This document shows, piece by piece, positions 1 to 9,782 of a stretch of 64,000 nucleotides of DNA. The stretch comes from Streptomyces longhuiensis. Its GTDB lineage: Bacteria; Actinomycetota; Actinomycetes; Streptomycetales; Streptomycetaceae. Under the pieces are notes generated by a model. The model worked only from the letters and a program-made list of their open reading frames with translations. It was not told the origin of the DNA and ran no database searches. Positions within the stretch are counted from its first letter, which is position 1. The number at the start of each line of letters is the position of its first letter. The position numbers and the translations under genes are program-made. Location: NCBI RefSeq assembly GCF_020616555.1, contig NZ_CP085173.1, positions 5,410,001-5,474,000 of the forward strand. The letters run 5' to 3'.

Positions 1-983
1 TCCGCCGCGTACTCCACGACGTACTCAACGAACACAGCGCCCCCCATTCGGTGCCGCACGCCCGGCGCACCCCGCCCCTGGTGCTTGTCGCCTGCTCCGG
101 CGGTGCCGACTCCATGGCGCTCGCCTCGGCCCTCGCCTTCGAGGCCCCCAAGCTCGGCATCCGCGCCGGTGGTGTGACGGTCGACCACGGTCTGCAGCCC
201 GGCTCCGATCTCCGCGCCGCCGAAGTCGTCGCGCGGCTCACCGCCCTGCGCCTCGACCCCGTCGAGTCCGCGGCCGTGCACGTCGGCCGCGACGGCGGGC
301 CCGAGGCCGCCGCGAGGGACGCCAGATACGCCGCGCTCGACGCCGCAGCGGACCGGCACGGCGCCGCCGCGATCCTGCTCGGCCACACCCGCGACGATCA
401 GGCGGAGACGGTCCTGCTCGGCCTCGCCCGCGGCTCCGGCATCCGCTCCCTGTCCGGAATGGCCGCGACCTCGGGGGTCGACGGCCGTTACCGCAGGCCC
501 TTCCTCCACGTCGACCGCCAGACCGCCCGCAAGGCGTGCATGGCCCAGTCGCTGCCCGTCTGGGACGACCCGCACAACACGGATCCGGCGTACACGCGCT
601 CCCGGCTGCGCCACGAGGGGCTGCCCGCCCTGGAGAAGGCGCTCGGCAAGGGCGTCGTCGAGGCGCTCGCCCGTACGGCCCAGTTGTCCCGTGACGACGC
701 CGACGCCCTGGACACGTGGGCCGCGCAGGCCGAAGCCCTGGTGCGGGACCCCGCGGGCCTCCTGGAGTGCGCCAAGCTCTACGCGCTGCCGCCCGCCGTA
801 CGCCGCCGTGTACTGCGCCGCGCGGCCATCGAGGCCGGTGCCCCGGCGGGTTCTCTGTTCGCCCGGCACATCGAAGAGGTCGACCGTCTGATCACCGGTT
901 GGCGCGGCCAGGGGGAGATCAACCTCCCCGGCAAGGTCGTGGCTCAGCGGCAGGGTGGCAGACTGGTCATCCGGCAAGGCTGA
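1..983 (+). CDS. tilS: tRNA(Ile)-lysidine synthase TilS, 5' end outside the window
   Basis: This enzyme ligates lysine onto C34 of the AUA-reading tRNA-Ile using ATP, and it acts in the cytoplasm. The PP-loop ATP-pyrophosphatase signature SGGADSMAL is visible near the start, followed by [19 protein letters not shown], which is typical of the family. The frame stays open to the left edge, and the codons before the GTG at 51 read [16 protein letters not shown], which looks like genuine TilS sequence. The gene therefore begins upstream of the window and the GTG at 51 is internal. hpt follows after a short gap, a pairing usual in actinobacteria (tilS-hpt-ftsH). The identity is secure; only the N-terminus is missing. 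Confidence 0.93.
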   Translation, partial: RRVLHDVLNEHSAPHSVPHARRTPPLVLVACSGGADSMALASALAFEAPKLGIRAGGVTVDHGLQPGSDLRAAEVVARLTALRLDPVESAAVHVGRDGGPEAAARDARYAALDAAADRHGAAAILLGHTRDDQAETVLLGLARGSGIRSLSGMAATSGVDGRYRRPFLHVDRQTARKACMAQSLPVWDDPHNTDPAYTRSRLRHEGLPALEKALGKGVVEALARTAQLSRDDADALDTWAAQAEALVRDPAGLLECAKLYALPPAVRRRVLRRAAIEAGAPAGSLFARHIEEVDRLITGWRGQGEINLPGKVVAQRQGGRLVIRQG

Positions 984-1028
984 CGAGGGGCGCGAGTCCT
1001 TCAGCGGCCGGTGGGACGACCGAAAGTG

Positions 1029-1589
1029 ATGCGGGTGGACGCGAAAGACATGGGCACCGACCTTCAGTCGGTGCTCATCACCAAGGAAGAGATCGACGCG
1101 AAGCTGGCCGAGCTGGCCGCGAAGATCGATGCGGAATACGCGGGCAAGGACCTGCTGATCGTCGGTGTCCTCAAGGGCGCCGTGATGGTCATGGCGGACC
1201 TGGCGCGTGCGCTGTCCACCCCCGTCACGATGGACTGGATGGCGGTGTCCTCGTACGGCGCGGGCACCCAGTCGTCCGGCGTCGTGCGGATCCTCAAGGA
1301 CCTCGACACCGACATCAAGGGCAAGCACGTCCTGATCGTCGAGGACATCATCGACTCCGGCCTCACGCTGTCGTGGCTGCTCACCAACCTCGGCACCCGC
1401 GAGCCCGCGAGCCTCGAGGTCTGCACGCTGCTGCGCAAGCCGGAGGCGGCGAAGGTGGCCATCGACGTGAAGTGGACCGGGTTCGAGATCCCGAACGAGT
1501 TCGTCGTCGGGTACGGCCTGGACTACGCGGAGAAGTACCGGAACCTGCCGTTCGTCGGCACTCTGGCTCCCCACGTCTACGGCGGCTGA
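1029..1589 (+). CDS. hpt: Hypoxanthine phosphoribosyltransferase
   Basis: This cytoplasmic purine-salvage enzyme converts hypoxanthine or guanine plus PRPP to IMP or GMP. The PRPP-binding motif [14 protein letters not shown] is intact, as is the upstream [17 protein letters not shown] segment. The product of about 186 residues matches the usual length for actinobacterial Hpt. In-frame GTG codons at 1011 and 1026 are alternatives. I chose ATG 1029 because the protein then begins MRVDAKDMG, as I recall for streptomycete orthologues, but no strong ribosome site decides the matter. It lies between tilS and ftsH, as in Bacillus and other Gram-positive bacteria. A hairpin terminator follows the stop codon. 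Confidence 0.93.
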   Translation: MRVDAKDMGTDLQSVLITKEEIDAKLAELAAKIDAEYAGKDLLIVGVLKGAVMVMADLARALSTPVTMDWMAVSSYGAGTQSSGVVRILKDLDTDIKGKHVLIVEDIIDSGLTLSWLLTNLGTREPASLEVCTLLRKPEAAKVAIDVKWTGFEIPNEFVVGYGLDYAEKYRNLPFVGTLAPHVYGG

Positions 1590-1611
1590 CCGGCCGCCGA
1601 AGCCATGTGAG

Positions 1612-1643
1612 ACGGTCGGGAACCCCTGCGGGTTCCCCGCCGT
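1612..1643 (+). terminator. Stem-loop terminator after hpt
   Basis: The arms gggaaccc (1618-1625) and gggttccc (1630-1637) pair perfectly around a CTGC loop. A further four base pairs (acgg/ccgt) at the base extend the hairpin to 1612-1643. There is no long U-tract, which is common for Streptomyces terminators. It separates hpt from ftsH. Confidence 0.6.
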
Positions 1644-1786
1644 TGGAGCATGCGTGGGCGAGATTCCCAGCCGTCCCCTGCGGCTTCGGGTGACAATGCT
1701 GGGGTACCGTCCGAAGAACAGTCTTCAAAACAGCCTTTATCAAACTCACTATGGCAGGAGGGACGGGGCGGCATCGCTCCGTATGG

Positions 1787-3796
1787 ATGGACGTGAAGCG
1801 ATACTTCCGTGGGCCGGTCATGTGGATCGTGCTGGCCGTCCTTGCCGTGGTCGTGTTGATGCAGGTCGTCGGTTCGTCCGGTGGCTACAAGACAGTGGAC
1901 ACCGGCCAGGTCATTCAGGCCATCGACGACAACAAGGTGCAGTCGGCCAAGCTGACCACCGGCGACGAAAACAACATCAAGGTCGAGCTCAAGGACGGCC
2001 AGAAGGTCCAGGGCAGCAGCAAGATCCAGGCGAGCTACATCGGCGACCAGGGCGTCGAGGTGGCCAAGGATCTGCAGGCCAAGTTCGAGGACAAGCAGAT
2101 TCCCGACGGGTACACCGTCGCTCCGACGAAGCAGAACGCCTTCGTGGGGATCCTGCTCTCCCTGCTCCCCTTCGTCCTGATCGTCGTCGTCTTCCTGTTC
2201 CTGATGAATCAGATGCAGGGCGGCGGCTCCCGAGTCATGCAGTTCGGGAAGTCCAAGGCGAAGCTCATCACCAAGGACACCCCGAAGACGACGTTCGCCG
2301 ATGTGGCGGGCTCGGACGAGGCCGTCGAGGAGCTCCACGAGATCAAGGAGTTCCTCCAGGAGCCGGCGAAGTTCCAGGCCGTCGGCGCCAAGATCCCCAA
2401 GGGTGTGCTGCTCTACGGCCCGCCCGGAACCGGTAAGACGCTGCTCGCGCGCGCCGTTGCCGGTGAGGCGGGGGTTCCCTTCTACTCGATCTCGGGTTCC
2501 GACTTCGTCGAGATGTTCGTCGGTGTCGGTGCCTCCCGAGTCCGTGACCTGTTCGAGCAGGCCAAGGCGAACGCCCCGGCGATCGTCTTCGTCGACGAGA
2601 TCGACGCTGTCGGCCGGCACCGCGGTGCGGGTCTCGGCGGCGGTCACGACGAGCGCGAGCAGACGCTCAACCAGCTGCTCGTCGAGATGGACGGCTTCGA
2701 CGTGAAGGGCGGCGTCATCCTGATCGCCGCCACGAACCGGCCCGACATCCTCGACCCGGCACTGCTGCGCCCGGGACGTTTCGACCGGCAGATCGCGGTC
2801 GACCGCCCGGACATGCAGGGCCGTCTGGAGATCCTCAAGGTTCACCAGAAGGGCAAGCCGGTCGCACCCGATGTCGACCTGTCCGCCGTCGCCCGGCGTA
2901 CCCCGGGCTTCACCGGCGCCGATCTGGCGAACGTGCTGAACGAAGCGGCGCTCCTCACGGCGCGCAGCGACCTCAAGCTCGTCGACAACTCGATGCTGGA
3001 CGAGGCGATCGACCGTGTGGTGGCGGGCCCGCAGAAGCGGACCCGGATCATGTCCGACAAGGAGAAGAAGATCACCGCGTACCACGAGGGCGGACACGCC
3101 CTGGTCGCGGCGGCTTCGCCCAACTCCGACCCGGTGCACAAGATCACGATCCTGTCCCGTGGACGGGCCCTCGGTTACACGATGGTCCTGCCCGACGAGG
3201 ACAAGTACTCCACCACGCGCAACGAGATGCTCGACCAGCTCGCCTACATGCTGGGCGGGCGCGCGGCCGAGGAGCTGGTCTTCCACGACCCGACCACGGG
3301 CGCGGCGAACGACATCGAGAAGGCGACCGCGACCGCGCGGGCCATGGTCACGCAGTACGGCATGACCGAGCGGCTCGGCGCGATCAAGTTCGGCGGCGAC
3401 AACACCGAGCCGTTCCTCGGCCGGGAGATGGCGCACCAACGCGACTACTCGGAAGAGGTCGCCGCGCTCGTCGACGAAGAGGTCAAGAAGCTCATCGAGA
3501 CCGCGCACAACGAGGCCTGGGAGATCCTCGTCGAGAACCGAGACGTTCTCGACAACCTGGTCCTCGCGCTCCTGGAGAAGGAGACGCTGAACAAGGAGCA
3601 GATCGCCGAGATCTTCGCTCCGATCGTGAAGCGCCCGGCCCGCCCCGCGTGGACCGGCTCCTCCCGCCGCACCCCCTCGACCCGCCCGCCGGTGCTCTCC
3701 CCCAGGGAGCTGTCGCTGACGAACGGTTCGAACGGCACGGCAACGGGCGTCGAGTCCGGGCTGGACATCGCTCCTACGGACAGCCCCGAGGCCTGA
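1787..3796 (+). CDS. ftsH: ATP-dependent zinc metalloprotease FtsH
   Basis: This membrane-bound AAA+ protease degrades misassembled membrane proteins and short-lived regulators. Two N-terminal transmembrane segments flank an extracytoplasmic loop. The AAA module follows with Walker A GPPGTGKT (about residues 211-218), Walker [12 protein letters not shown] and the second region of homology ([21 protein letters not shown]). The zinc-protease motif HEGGH is at about residues 433-437. From ATG 1787 the protein has 669 residues and begins [15 protein letters not shown], as I recall for Streptomyces FtsH. An in-frame ATG at 1751 would add 12 residues; a GGAGG-like sequence just after 1751 is rather far from 1787. 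A strong terminator follows. Confidence 0.94.
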   Translation: MDVKRYFRGPVMWIVLAVLAVVVLMQVVGSSGGYKTVDTGQVIQAIDDNKVQSAKLTTGDENNIKVELKDGQKVQGSSKIQASYIGDQGVEVAKDLQAKFEDKQIPDGYTVAPTKQNAFVGILLSLLPFVLIVVVFLFLMNQMQGGGSRVMQFGKSKAKLITKDTPKTTFADVAGSDEAVEELHEIKEFLQEPAKFQAVGAKIPKGVLLYGPPGTGKTLLARAVAGEAGVPFYSISGSDFVEMFVGVGASRVRDLFEQAKANAPAIVFVDEIDAVGRHRGAGLGGGHDEREQTLNQLLVEMDGFDVKGGVILIAATNRPDILDPALLRPGRFDRQIAVDRPDMQGRLEILKVHQKGKPVAPDVDLSAVARRTPGFTGADLANVLNEAALLTARSDLKLVDNSMLDEAIDRVVAGPQKRTRIMSDKEKKITAYHEGGHALVAAASPNSDPVHKITILSRGRALGYTMVLPDEDKYSTTRNEMLDQLAYMLGGRAAEELVFHDPTTGAANDIEKATATARAMVTQYGMTERLGAIKFGGDNTEPFLGREMAHQRDYSEEVAALVDEEVKKLIETAHNEAWEILVENRDVLDNLVLALLEKETLNKEQIAEIFAPIVKRPARPAWTGSSRRTPSTRPPVLSPRELSLTNGSNGTATGVESGLDIAPTDSPEA

Positions 3797-3812
3797 TCAC
3801 CCCGGAATGGAT

Positions 3813-3860
3813 AACCGCGTCCCCCACGCCTTACGGTGTGGGGGACGCGGTTCTTTGTTC
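3813..3860 (+). terminator. Strong terminator hairpin between ftsH and folE
   Basis: An 18-bp inverted repeat (3813-3830 with 3835-3852, one G:U pair) encloses a TTAC loop and is followed by CTTTGTTC. It ends only about 20 bases before the folE start, so folE mRNA begins at, or reads through, this structure. It could therefore also act as an attenuator for folE. Confidence 0.75.
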
Positions 3861-3875
3861 AAGGAAGAGGCACAG

Positions 3876-4481
3876 ATGACCGACCCGGTGACGCTGGACG
3901 GCGGGGGACCGATCGGCGAGTTCGACGAGAAGCGGGCCGAGAACGCCGTGCGTGAGCTGCTGTTCGCGGTCGGTGAGGACCCGGACCGCGAGGGCCTCAA
4001 GGAGACGCCGGCGCGGGTGGCCCGGGCGTACAAGGAGATATTCGCGGGCCTGTGGCAGAAGCCCGAGGACGTCCTCACGACGACCTTCGACCTCGGTCAC
4101 GACGAGATGGTCCTGGTGAAGGACATCGAGGTCCAGAGCAGCTGTGAGCACCATCTGGTGCCGTTCGTCGGTGTCGCCCACGTCGGCTACATCCCGTCGC
4201 ACGACGGCAAGATCACCGGTCTGTCGAAGCTGGCCCGCCTCGTGGACGTCTACGCCCGGCGCCCGCAGGTCCAGGAGCGCCTGACCACGCAGATCGCCGA
4301 CTCCCTGATGGAGATCCTGGAGCCGCGCGGCGTGATCGTGGTCGTCGAGTGCGAGCACATGTGCATGACGATGCGCGGGGTGCGCAAGCAGGGCGCGAAG
4401 ACCATCACGTCCGCGGTGCGCGGCCAGCTGCGCGACCCGGCGACGCGCAATGAGGCGATGAGCCTGATCATCGCGCGCTGA
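3876..4481 (+). CDS. folE: GTP cyclohydrolase I
   Basis: This enzyme catalyses the first committed step of folate synthesis, GTP to 7,8-dihydroneopterin triphosphate. The zinc ligands are visible in CEHHLVPF (C90 and H92/H93) and in the later CEHMC motif (C163). The core segment [21 protein letters not shown] is well conserved. The start ATG 3876 follows AAGGAAGAGG and gives 201 residues, the normal size. An upstream extension of the frame to 3807 runs through the terminator hairpin and is not believable. folK, folB and folP lie nearby on the other strand, so this is a folate cluster split between strands. Confidence 0.95.
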   Translation: MTDPVTLDGGGPIGEFDEKRAENAVRELLFAVGEDPDREGLKETPARVARAYKEIFAGLWQKPEDVLTTTFDLGHDEMVLVKDIEVQSSCEHHLVPFVGVAHVGYIPSHDGKITGLSKLARLVDVYARRPQVQERLTTQIADSLMEILEPRGVIVVVECEHMCMTMRGVRKQGAKTITSAVRGQLRDPATRNEAMSLIIAR

Positions 4482-4577
4482 GCCCTCGCGGTCACGCGGC
4501 AGGCACGAGGCCGGCACGTCGCGGGTCCCTGATGGCCCGCGGGCGCTCGGTGGGCCCTCGGCTGGTCAGGCCACGGG

Positions 4578-5066
4578 TCAGGCCGCCGGTGCGGCCCCGC
4601 CGTGGTTCTCGTCGTCGTCCTCCGGGAGCTTGCAGACGCGCTCCAGGAAGAGGGCGGCCGCTATTACGGCGATGCCGGCGAGAACCGAGAAACCGGCGTA
4701 GATCGCCTGGTCGCGGCGGGCGGGGACGTCGAGGTGCTCGAGCAGGAAGGCGCCCGTGCCGCCGTACAACCCGGCGACCAGGGCGGCGACCAGGGCGCTG
4801 GCCTGGCCGAAGACGAGGGCGCGGGCCGCCATCAGCGGGTCGACGCCCTTGGCGCCGGGACGCCGCTCGCGCTGGGCGCGCAGCCGGGCCCGGATGGAGA
4901 GCGCGGTCGCCAGCAGGATGACGGCGATCACGGCGAGGACGATCGGCGCCGCCAGCGGGACCCTCGGCAGCGTGCCGATCGAGTCCCACAGGCGGGCGGC
5001 CGCCCAGCTCAGTACACCGGCGACGAGGAAGAGGCCGGCCAGCGTCCTGATGCGCAGTTGCTTCAT
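4578..5066 (-). CDS. DUF3180-family membrane protein
   Basis: This is a 162-residue protein with four predicted membrane helices in two pairs: residues about 10-28 and 40-57, then 83-103 and 120-140. A charged loop (RARLRAQRERRPGAKG) separates the pairs, and the cytoplasmic tail is acidic. The pattern matches the actinobacterial DUF3180 family, which is usually found next to folK, but its function is unknown. It lies 58 bases downstream of folK in the same direction and may be co-transcribed. It converges with folE. The membrane location comes from hydropathy alone. Confidence 0.8.
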   Translation of the reverse strand: MKQLRIRTLAGLFLVAGVLSWAAARLWDSIGTLPRVPLAAPIVLAVIAVILLATALSIRARLRAQRERRPGAKGVDPLMAARALVFGQASALVAALVAGLYGGTGAFLLEHLDVPARRDQAIYAGFSVLAGIAVIAAALFLERVCKLPEDDDENHGGAAPAA

Positions 5067-5124
5067 TCCGGTGGTCGCCCCTCAGTCCCCGCGCTGTCTT
5101 CGTGTGCCCGCATGACCCTAACGA

Positions 5125-5736
5125 CTATTCGGGCAGCTGGAGTTCCAGGTCGGCGCGCGGCGCGACACCTTCGCGGGTGACCGCGGCGAGCAGCTCGGCC
5201 ACCGGCCCGTGACCGGGCAGCTGTGCCTCCGGCTCCACGTCGAACCAGGGCGCGAGGACGAAGGCCCGCTGGTGTGCGCGCGGGTGGGGCAGCGTGAGGA
5301 CGGGGTCGTCGGAGACGACGTCGGCGTACGCGACGATGTCGACGTCGATCGTGCGGGCGCCCCAGCGCTCTTCACGGACGCGGTGGAAGGCCTCTTCGAC
5401 GGCGTGCGCCCGCTCCAGGAGGGACGACGGGGGAAGGGTCGTGCGGAGCACGATGACCGCGTTGAAGTACGCGGGCTGGCTGCCCGGTTCGACGCCCCAC
5501 GGCTCGGTCTCGTAGACGGGCGAGACGGCCTTCACCCGGACGCCGGGGGTGTCCTCCAGCGCGTCGATGGCGCCCTGGAGCGTCTCGAGGCGGTTCCCCA
5601 GGTTCGAGCCGAGGGCGACCACCGCGCGTTTGGGGTTGGAGAGCGTGGTGTCGGCCGCGTCCACCTGTTCCACCACGGAGGCGGGCACCGGCTGTACGGT
5701 CGGGTCGCTGGGGCCCTCGGTGAAAGATGCAGTCAT
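5125..5736 (-). CDS. folK: 6-hydroxymethyl-7,8-dihydropterin pyrophosphokinase
   Basis: FolK transfers pyrophosphate from ATP to hydroxymethyl-dihydropterin to make the substrate of FolP. The HPPK motifs are clear: ALGSNLGNR near residue 41, the substrate-binding segment YETEPWG, and RWGARTIDVDIV followed by HPRAHQRAFVLAP. Its ATG (5736-5734) overlaps the folB stop in an ATGA junction, implying translational coupling. A low-complexity N-terminal tail of about 35 residues precedes the kinase domain. The longer open frame to 5847 runs into folB and is discarded. Confidence 0.93.
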   Translation of the reverse strand: MTASFTEGPSDPTVQPVPASVVEQVDAADTTLSNPKRAVVALGSNLGNRLETLQGAIDALEDTPGVRVKAVSPVYETEPWGVEPGSQPAYFNAVIVLRTTLPPSSLLERAHAVEEAFHRVREERWGARTIDVDIVAYADVVSDDPVLTLPHPRAHQRAFVLAPWFDVEPEAQLPGHGPVAELLAAVTREGVAPRADLELQLPE

Positions 5737-6092
5737 ACTCGGCTCCGGGTGATGGTGACGGTCACATCGTCGAAGGGGACGGTGATCGGGGCGTCCGGCT
5801 TGTGGACGCAGACCTCGACCTCCAGGACTCCTTCGTGCTTCAGGCACGTCCCGGCGATGCGCTCGGCGAGCGTCTCGATGAGATCGACCGGATCGCCTTC
5901 GACGACGGCCACGACCTCCTCCGCCACGATGCCGTAGTGCACGGTCTTCGCCAGGTCGTCGTCGGCCGCGGCCGCGCGTGTGTCCAGTCCGAGCACCAGG
6001 TCAACGATGAAGGTCTGGCCTTCCTCGCGCTCCTTGGGGAAGACGCCATGGTGCCCGCGGGCCTTGAGGCCGCGCAGCGCGACACGATCCAC
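5733..6092 (-). CDS. folB: Dihydroneopterin aldolase
   Basis: FolB cleaves dihydroneopterin to hydroxymethyl-dihydropterin and glycolaldehyde. The family core RVALRGLKARGHHGVFPKER and the LAKTVHYG segment are present. I set the start at GTG 6092 because GCAGGAG lies eight bases upstream and the protein then begins at its conserved first strand, with 119 residues, the normal FolB size. The frame open to 6149 would add 19 residues unlike the family. It overlaps folK by four bases and is the gene before it in the fol operon. Confidence 0.92.
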   Translation of the reverse strand: MDRVALRGLKARGHHGVFPKEREEGQTFIVDLVLGLDTRAAAADDDLAKTVHYGIVAEEVVAVVEGDPVDLIETLAERIAGTCLKHEGVLEVEVCVHKPDAPITVPFDDVTVTITRSRV

Positions 6093-6307
6093 GCGAATCA
6101 CTCCTGCAATCGTCGGTAGCGGCGGGTTCGTACCGAGTGCGGTCGGCACACCAGCCTCGATCGAATCTACCTGCGAGCACCGACAGCGTTCGCCCGCGGG
6201 GGCTATGGACAGGGCGGCTCATGGCTGGTAGCCGCGCCCCTACCCACCAGCGCGCTCCGGCAATCACGTGGGGGCCACGTGGACCCGCCCACCCCGTCAG
6301 GAGCCGC

Positions 6308-6859
6308 TCAGGAGGGCGTCTCGTCGCTTTCCTCGTCGGCGTCGCCCTCGGTCTCGGACTCGGCGAGTACGGGCGACGCGTGATGCGACCACAGTTTCCA
6401 GCCGTCACGTGTGCGACGGAACACATTCGTGGCCACGACGCGCTGGCCGACGAGCGGGCCGAGTTCGTCGCCCTCCTCGGGGGCCGGGCCGCCGCTGAGG
6501 ATGTTCTCGGTGCAGGTGATCAGAGCCGTGTCGGCGACGATGCTGATGTGCACGTCCGTGAGGAAGAACTGGATGTACTCGGTGTTCGCCATGATCAGCG
6601 CGTACGAGCGCAGGACCTCGCCGCGGCCGGTGAGCACGGGCCAGCCGGGGTGCACGCAGCTGATGGACGTGTCCTCGACCTCGTCGGAGTCCTCGCTGTA
6701 CGAGACGTCCTCGGGGGCGAGCCAGAGCGCCGTCAGAAGTTCGAAGTCGCCCTGCTCCAGTGCCTCGTAGAAGGCGCGGTTGGCGCGCTCCACGGCCTCT
6801 GCGTCGGTGCGCCGGGCTGCCGCACCGCGCGGCTCGTCGGGCTCCCTCGGTGGGGTCAC
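6308..6859 (-). CDS. NTF2-like (SnoaL/DUF4440 type) protein in the fol operon
   Basis: This is a 183-residue soluble protein with the cone-shaped NTF2/SnoaL-like pattern: an N-terminal helix (AVERANRAFYEALEQGDFELLTALW), a hydrophobic core strand (VVATNVFRRTRDGWKLWSHHASPV), and an acidic tail. The start is GTG 6859, which overlaps the folP stop in a GTGA junction, so it is co-translated with folP. No catalytic residues can be assigned; the fold is used both by enzymes and by binding proteins. Its constant position between folP and folB suggests a role linked to pterins, but that is inference. Confidence 0.8.
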   Translation of the reverse strand: MTPPREPDEPRGAAARRTDAEAVERANRAFYEALEQGDFELLTALWLAPEDVSYSEDSDEVEDTSISCVHPGWPVLTGRGEVLRSYALIMANTEYIQFFLTDVHISIVADTALITCTENILSGGPAPEEGDELGPLVGQRVVATNVFRRTRDGWKLWSHHASPVLAESETEGDADEESDETPS

Positions 6860-7719
6860 TGGGCTCCCTCTACGGCGCGGGCGACGCGCACCGCGTCCGC
6901 CGTGGCGCGGACCTCGTGGACGCGGACCGCCCAGGCGCCCTGATGGGCCGCGATCGCGGAGACGGCGGTCGTGGCGGCGTCGCGCTCTCGGGCCGGGGGC
7001 GGGGCGCCCTGGTCGCCGGCCAGCACATGGCCGAGGAACCGCTTGCGGGAGGCGGCGACCAGCAGGGGGTGGCCGAGCGCGCGCAGCTCCTCCAGGTGGG
7101 CCAGGAGCTTCAGGTCGTGGGCGGCCTCCTTGGAGAAGCCGAGGCCCGGGTCGACGACGATGCGCTCGGGGGCGATGCCGCCCTCGATGACGGCCTCCAC
7201 GCGCGCGTGGAGCTCGGCGACGACTTCGGAGACCACGTCCTCGTACGTGCCCTTGACGTTGCCGCCCTCCAGGAAGCCGCGCCAGTGCATGACGACGAAG
7301 GGGGCGCCCGCCGCGGCGACGACGGGGATCATCGCCGGGTCGGCGAGGCCGCCGCTGACGTCGTTGACGAGGGAGGCGCCGGCCGCCAGGGAGCGCTCGG
7401 CCACGGAGGCGCGCATCGTGTCGACGGACACGGCGACGCCCTCGGAGGACAGGCCCTGCACGACGGGGATGACGCGCTTGAGCTCCTCGTCCTCGTCGAC
7501 GCGGGTGGCGCCGGGGCGGGTCGACTCGCCGCCGACGTCGATGAGGTCGGCGCCCTGTGCGACCAGGTCGAGGCCGTGTTTCACGGCGGCCGTCGTGTCG
7601 AACCAGCGGCCCCCGTCGGAGAAGGAATCGGGCGTCACATTGACGACTCCCATGACCGCGCATCGGTCCCATTCGGGAAGGCCTGTGACGTGGCCGCGAC
7701 GGCCCTGCGACGTGCTCAT
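6856..7719 (-). CDS. folP: Dihydropteroate synthase
   Basis: FolP condenses p-aminobenzoate with hydroxymethyl-dihydropterin pyrophosphate and is the sulfonamide target. The TIM-barrel landmarks are visible: MGVVNVTPDSFSDGG near residue 23, DVGGESTRPGA, SVDTMRASV, the NDVSGG segment, and the C-terminal RVHEVRAT equivalent of the usual RVHDV. The 287-residue length is normal. It is the first gene of the minus-strand fol operon (folP, NTF2-like, folB, folK). A TAGGCT hexamer seven bases before the ATG suggests a leaderless mRNA, although GGAAGG between them could also serve as a weak ribosome site. Confidence 0.95.
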   Translation of the reverse strand: MSTSQGRRGHVTGLPEWDRCAVMGVVNVTPDSFSDGGRWFDTTAAVKHGLDLVAQGADLIDVGGESTRPGATRVDEDEELKRVIPVVQGLSSEGVAVSVDTMRASVAERSLAAGASLVNDVSGGLADPAMIPVVAAAGAPFVVMHWRGFLEGGNVKGTYEDVVSEVVAELHARVEAVIEGGIAPERIVVDPGLGFSKEAAHDLKLLAHLEELRALGHPLLVAASRKRFLGHVLAGDQGAPPPARERDAATTAVSAIAAHQGAWAVRVHEVRATADAVRVARAVEGAQ

Positions 7720-7726
7720 GCCTTCC

Positions 7727-7732
7727 AGCCTA
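7727..7732 (-). promoter_or_regulatory. -10 hexamer TAGGCT, folP
   Basis: TAGGCT on the minus strand, seven bases before the folP ATG, places transcription start at or next to the start codon. Confidence 0.45.
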
Positions 7733-7779
7733 GGCCCGGCGGCCCGGTGGCCGTGCCACGGCGGGATACGGGACCGGCC

Positions 7780-9621
7780 TCAGGCGGCCCGTACCCCGCG
7801 CGGACCGCCGTCGGGCGCGCCGTCGTGGGCGCAGGGCCGGGGCGCGGCCGTACGCCACCGCAGAACGCGCGGCATGCCGAGGTTCACGAAGCCCTCCGCC
7901 TGCATGGCGGCGAAGCCGATCCGGGGCAGGTCGCGCGGGGAGCGGTAGATCACGAAGCGGGGCTCCCAGCGCGGCCGGAACTTCGCGTTGAACCGGTACA
8001 GCGACTCGATCTGGAACCAGCGGGACAGAAAGACGAGCAGCCCGCGCCAGGCCCGCAGGACCGGGCCCGCGCCGATCTTCTCGCCGCGCGCGAGGGCGGC
8101 GCGGAACATCGCGAAGTTCAGCGAGATCCGTGTGATGCCGAGCTCCGGGGCGGCCTGGAGGGCGGCCACGATGAGGAGTTCGTTCATGCCGGGGTCGGCG
8201 GCGCGGTCGCGGCGCATCAGGTCGAGGGAGACACCGTCGGCGCCCCAGGGAACGAAGTGGAGTACGGCCTTCAGGTCGCCGTGGGGGCCGGCCGGGTCGT
8301 CGGTCTTGTGGGCCGTGGCGACCAGGCAGTCGCCGTCCGCGGCGTCGCCGATGCGGTCGAGCGCCATGGAGAAGCCGCGTTCGGTGTCGGTGCCGCGCCA
8401 GTCGTCGGCGGCGCGTCTGATCCGCTCCAGCTCCTGGTCGCCGAGGTCACGGATGCGCCGCACCCGGGTCTCGTAGCCATTGCGCTCGATCCTCTTGACC
8501 ATCTGGCGTACGTTGCGCATCGCACGCCCGGCCAGGGAGAAATCCGTGGTGTCCACCACCGCCTCGTCGCCCAGTTCGAGTGCGTCGAGGCCGGTCTCGC
8601 GGGTCCAGACCTCGCCGCCCGTCTCCGAGCAGCCCATGACGGCCGGGGTCCACGAGTGGGCCTTGGCCTCGTCCATGAACCGCTCGATGGCTCCGGGCCA
8701 CGCCTCCACGTCCCCGACGGGGTCGCCGCTCGCGAGCATCACGCCGGACACGACGCGGTAGCAGACGGCCGCCTTGCCGCTGGGCGAGAACACGACCCCC
8801 TTGTCGCGGCGGAGCGCGAAGTGGCCGAGGGAGTCGCGGGCGCCGTGCTTGTCCAGGAGGGAGCGCAGGCGTGCCTCGTCGTCCTCGGTGAGGCGTGCGG
8901 CCGGGTGTTCGGGGCGGAACGCCAGATAGATGGTCGTCAGCGCGGTGAGCAGGCCGAGCGCACCGAGCGAGCAGGCCACGGTCCAGGAGGTGCGGCCCGC
9001 GTAGTCGACGGGCCCGTCCATGCCGAACAGGCCGTACAGGACGTGTTCCAGACGGTCGGACAGGCTCGGGTCGCCCACCACCTTCTTCGGGTGGGCGCTC
9101 ACGACGACGAGGCCGATGACGATGGAACCGGCGCCCATGAGCACGAAGTTCGCCAGCGCCCGCCAGCGGCTGCGCGGGTCGGGCAGCGCCGCGAACTCAC
9201 TCCGGTGGCGCAGCAGCATCGTGAGCAGTACGAGCGGGATCAGCACGCCGAGCAGGGAGTGCCGGTACGCGAACTGCGCGAGCGCGCCCAGGGGCAGGAG
9301 CACCACGGCCGCGCGCCAGGCCCGCCGCTTCCGGCGGCGCAGTCCGTGCGCGAGGAGGAGCAGCAGGACGCCCGTACTGAGGGCGAGTGCGGCCGCGAAC
9401 GGGCCGAGGGCTCCGGGCAGGACCTCGGCCAGCGCGTACATGCGGCTGTGCCGGAACCGGGGGAAGACGCCCGCCGCGATGTCGAGGAGTCCGACGAGGA
9501 TGCAGGCGCGGGCGATCAGGGTGGGGACGGCCTCGGGCCGGGGGCCCCGCAGTATCCGGCGAAGATGTTGCGTTCTGCCCGGAACCCCGCCCGACATATC
9601 GGCATCTATCCTGACAGACAT
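7780..9621 (-). CDS. MprF/LysX-like phosphatidylglycerol lysyltransferase (DUF2156)
   Basis: The N-terminal third has about six membrane helices, with a run of Leu/Ala segments between residues 30 and 250. The C-terminal half is the DUF2156 aminoacyl-transferase fold, with landmarks DKGVVFSPSGKAAVCYRVVSG, GDPVGD, RNVRQMVKRIERNGY and SLNFAMFRAAL. Such proteins move an amino acid (usually lysine) from aminoacyl-tRNA to phosphatidylglycerol, reducing membrane negative charge and giving cationic-peptide resistance. The start could be ATG 9672, but ATG 9621 (MSVRIDADMSG) gives the more plausible short tail. No LysRS domain is fused, unlike mycobacterial LysX. The lipid substrate is not proven by sequence. 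Confidence 0.82.
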   Translation of the reverse strand: MSVRIDADMSGGVPGRTQHLRRILRGPRPEAVPTLIARACILVGLLDIAAGVFPRFRHSRMYALAEVLPGALGPFAAALALSTGVLLLLLAHGLRRRKRRAWRAAVVLLPLGALAQFAYRHSLLGVLIPLVLLTMLLRHRSEFAALPDPRSRWRALANFVLMGAGSIVIGLVVVSAHPKKVVGDPSLSDRLEHVLYGLFGMDGPVDYAGRTSWTVACSLGALGLLTALTTIYLAFRPEHPAARLTEDDEARLRSLLDKHGARDSLGHFALRRDKGVVFSPSGKAAVCYRVVSGVMLASGDPVGDVEAWPGAIERFMDEAKAHSWTPAVMGCSETGGEVWTRETGLDALELGDEAVVDTTDFSLAGRAMRNVRQMVKRIERNGYETRVRRIRDLGDQELERIRRAADDWRGTDTERGFSMALDRIGDAADGDCLVATAHKTDDPAGPHGDLKAVLHFVPWGADGVSLDLMRRDRAADPGMNELLIVAALQAAPELGITRISLNFAMFRAALARGEKIGAGPVLRAWRGLLVFLSRWFQIESLYRFNAKFRPRWEPRFVIYRSPRDLPRIGFAAMQAEGFVNLGMPRVLRWRTAAPRPCAHDGAPDGGPRGVRAA

Positions 9622-9782
9622 CGCATCCCGTAGTTCCGCGAGAGGGCTCGAAGCCGGTGCCATTTCCGGCATCCGGTCACATTGCGCCCTCTAGGACGGG
9701 ACTTGTGGGAGGCGGGTTCACTCGGCCAGGTAAACCGGCGGAAAAGGTTCAGAAGCCAGAAAGCGCAGGCGGTTGGAGCACG

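Noticed and set aside
1577..3508. Long minus-strand open frame opposite ftsH (and similar frames opposite clpC, nadB and the MprF-like gene)
   Set aside because: These are mirror frames produced by high third-position GC. Their translations are Arg/Gly/His-rich without family motifs, while the opposite strand encodes recognised proteins.
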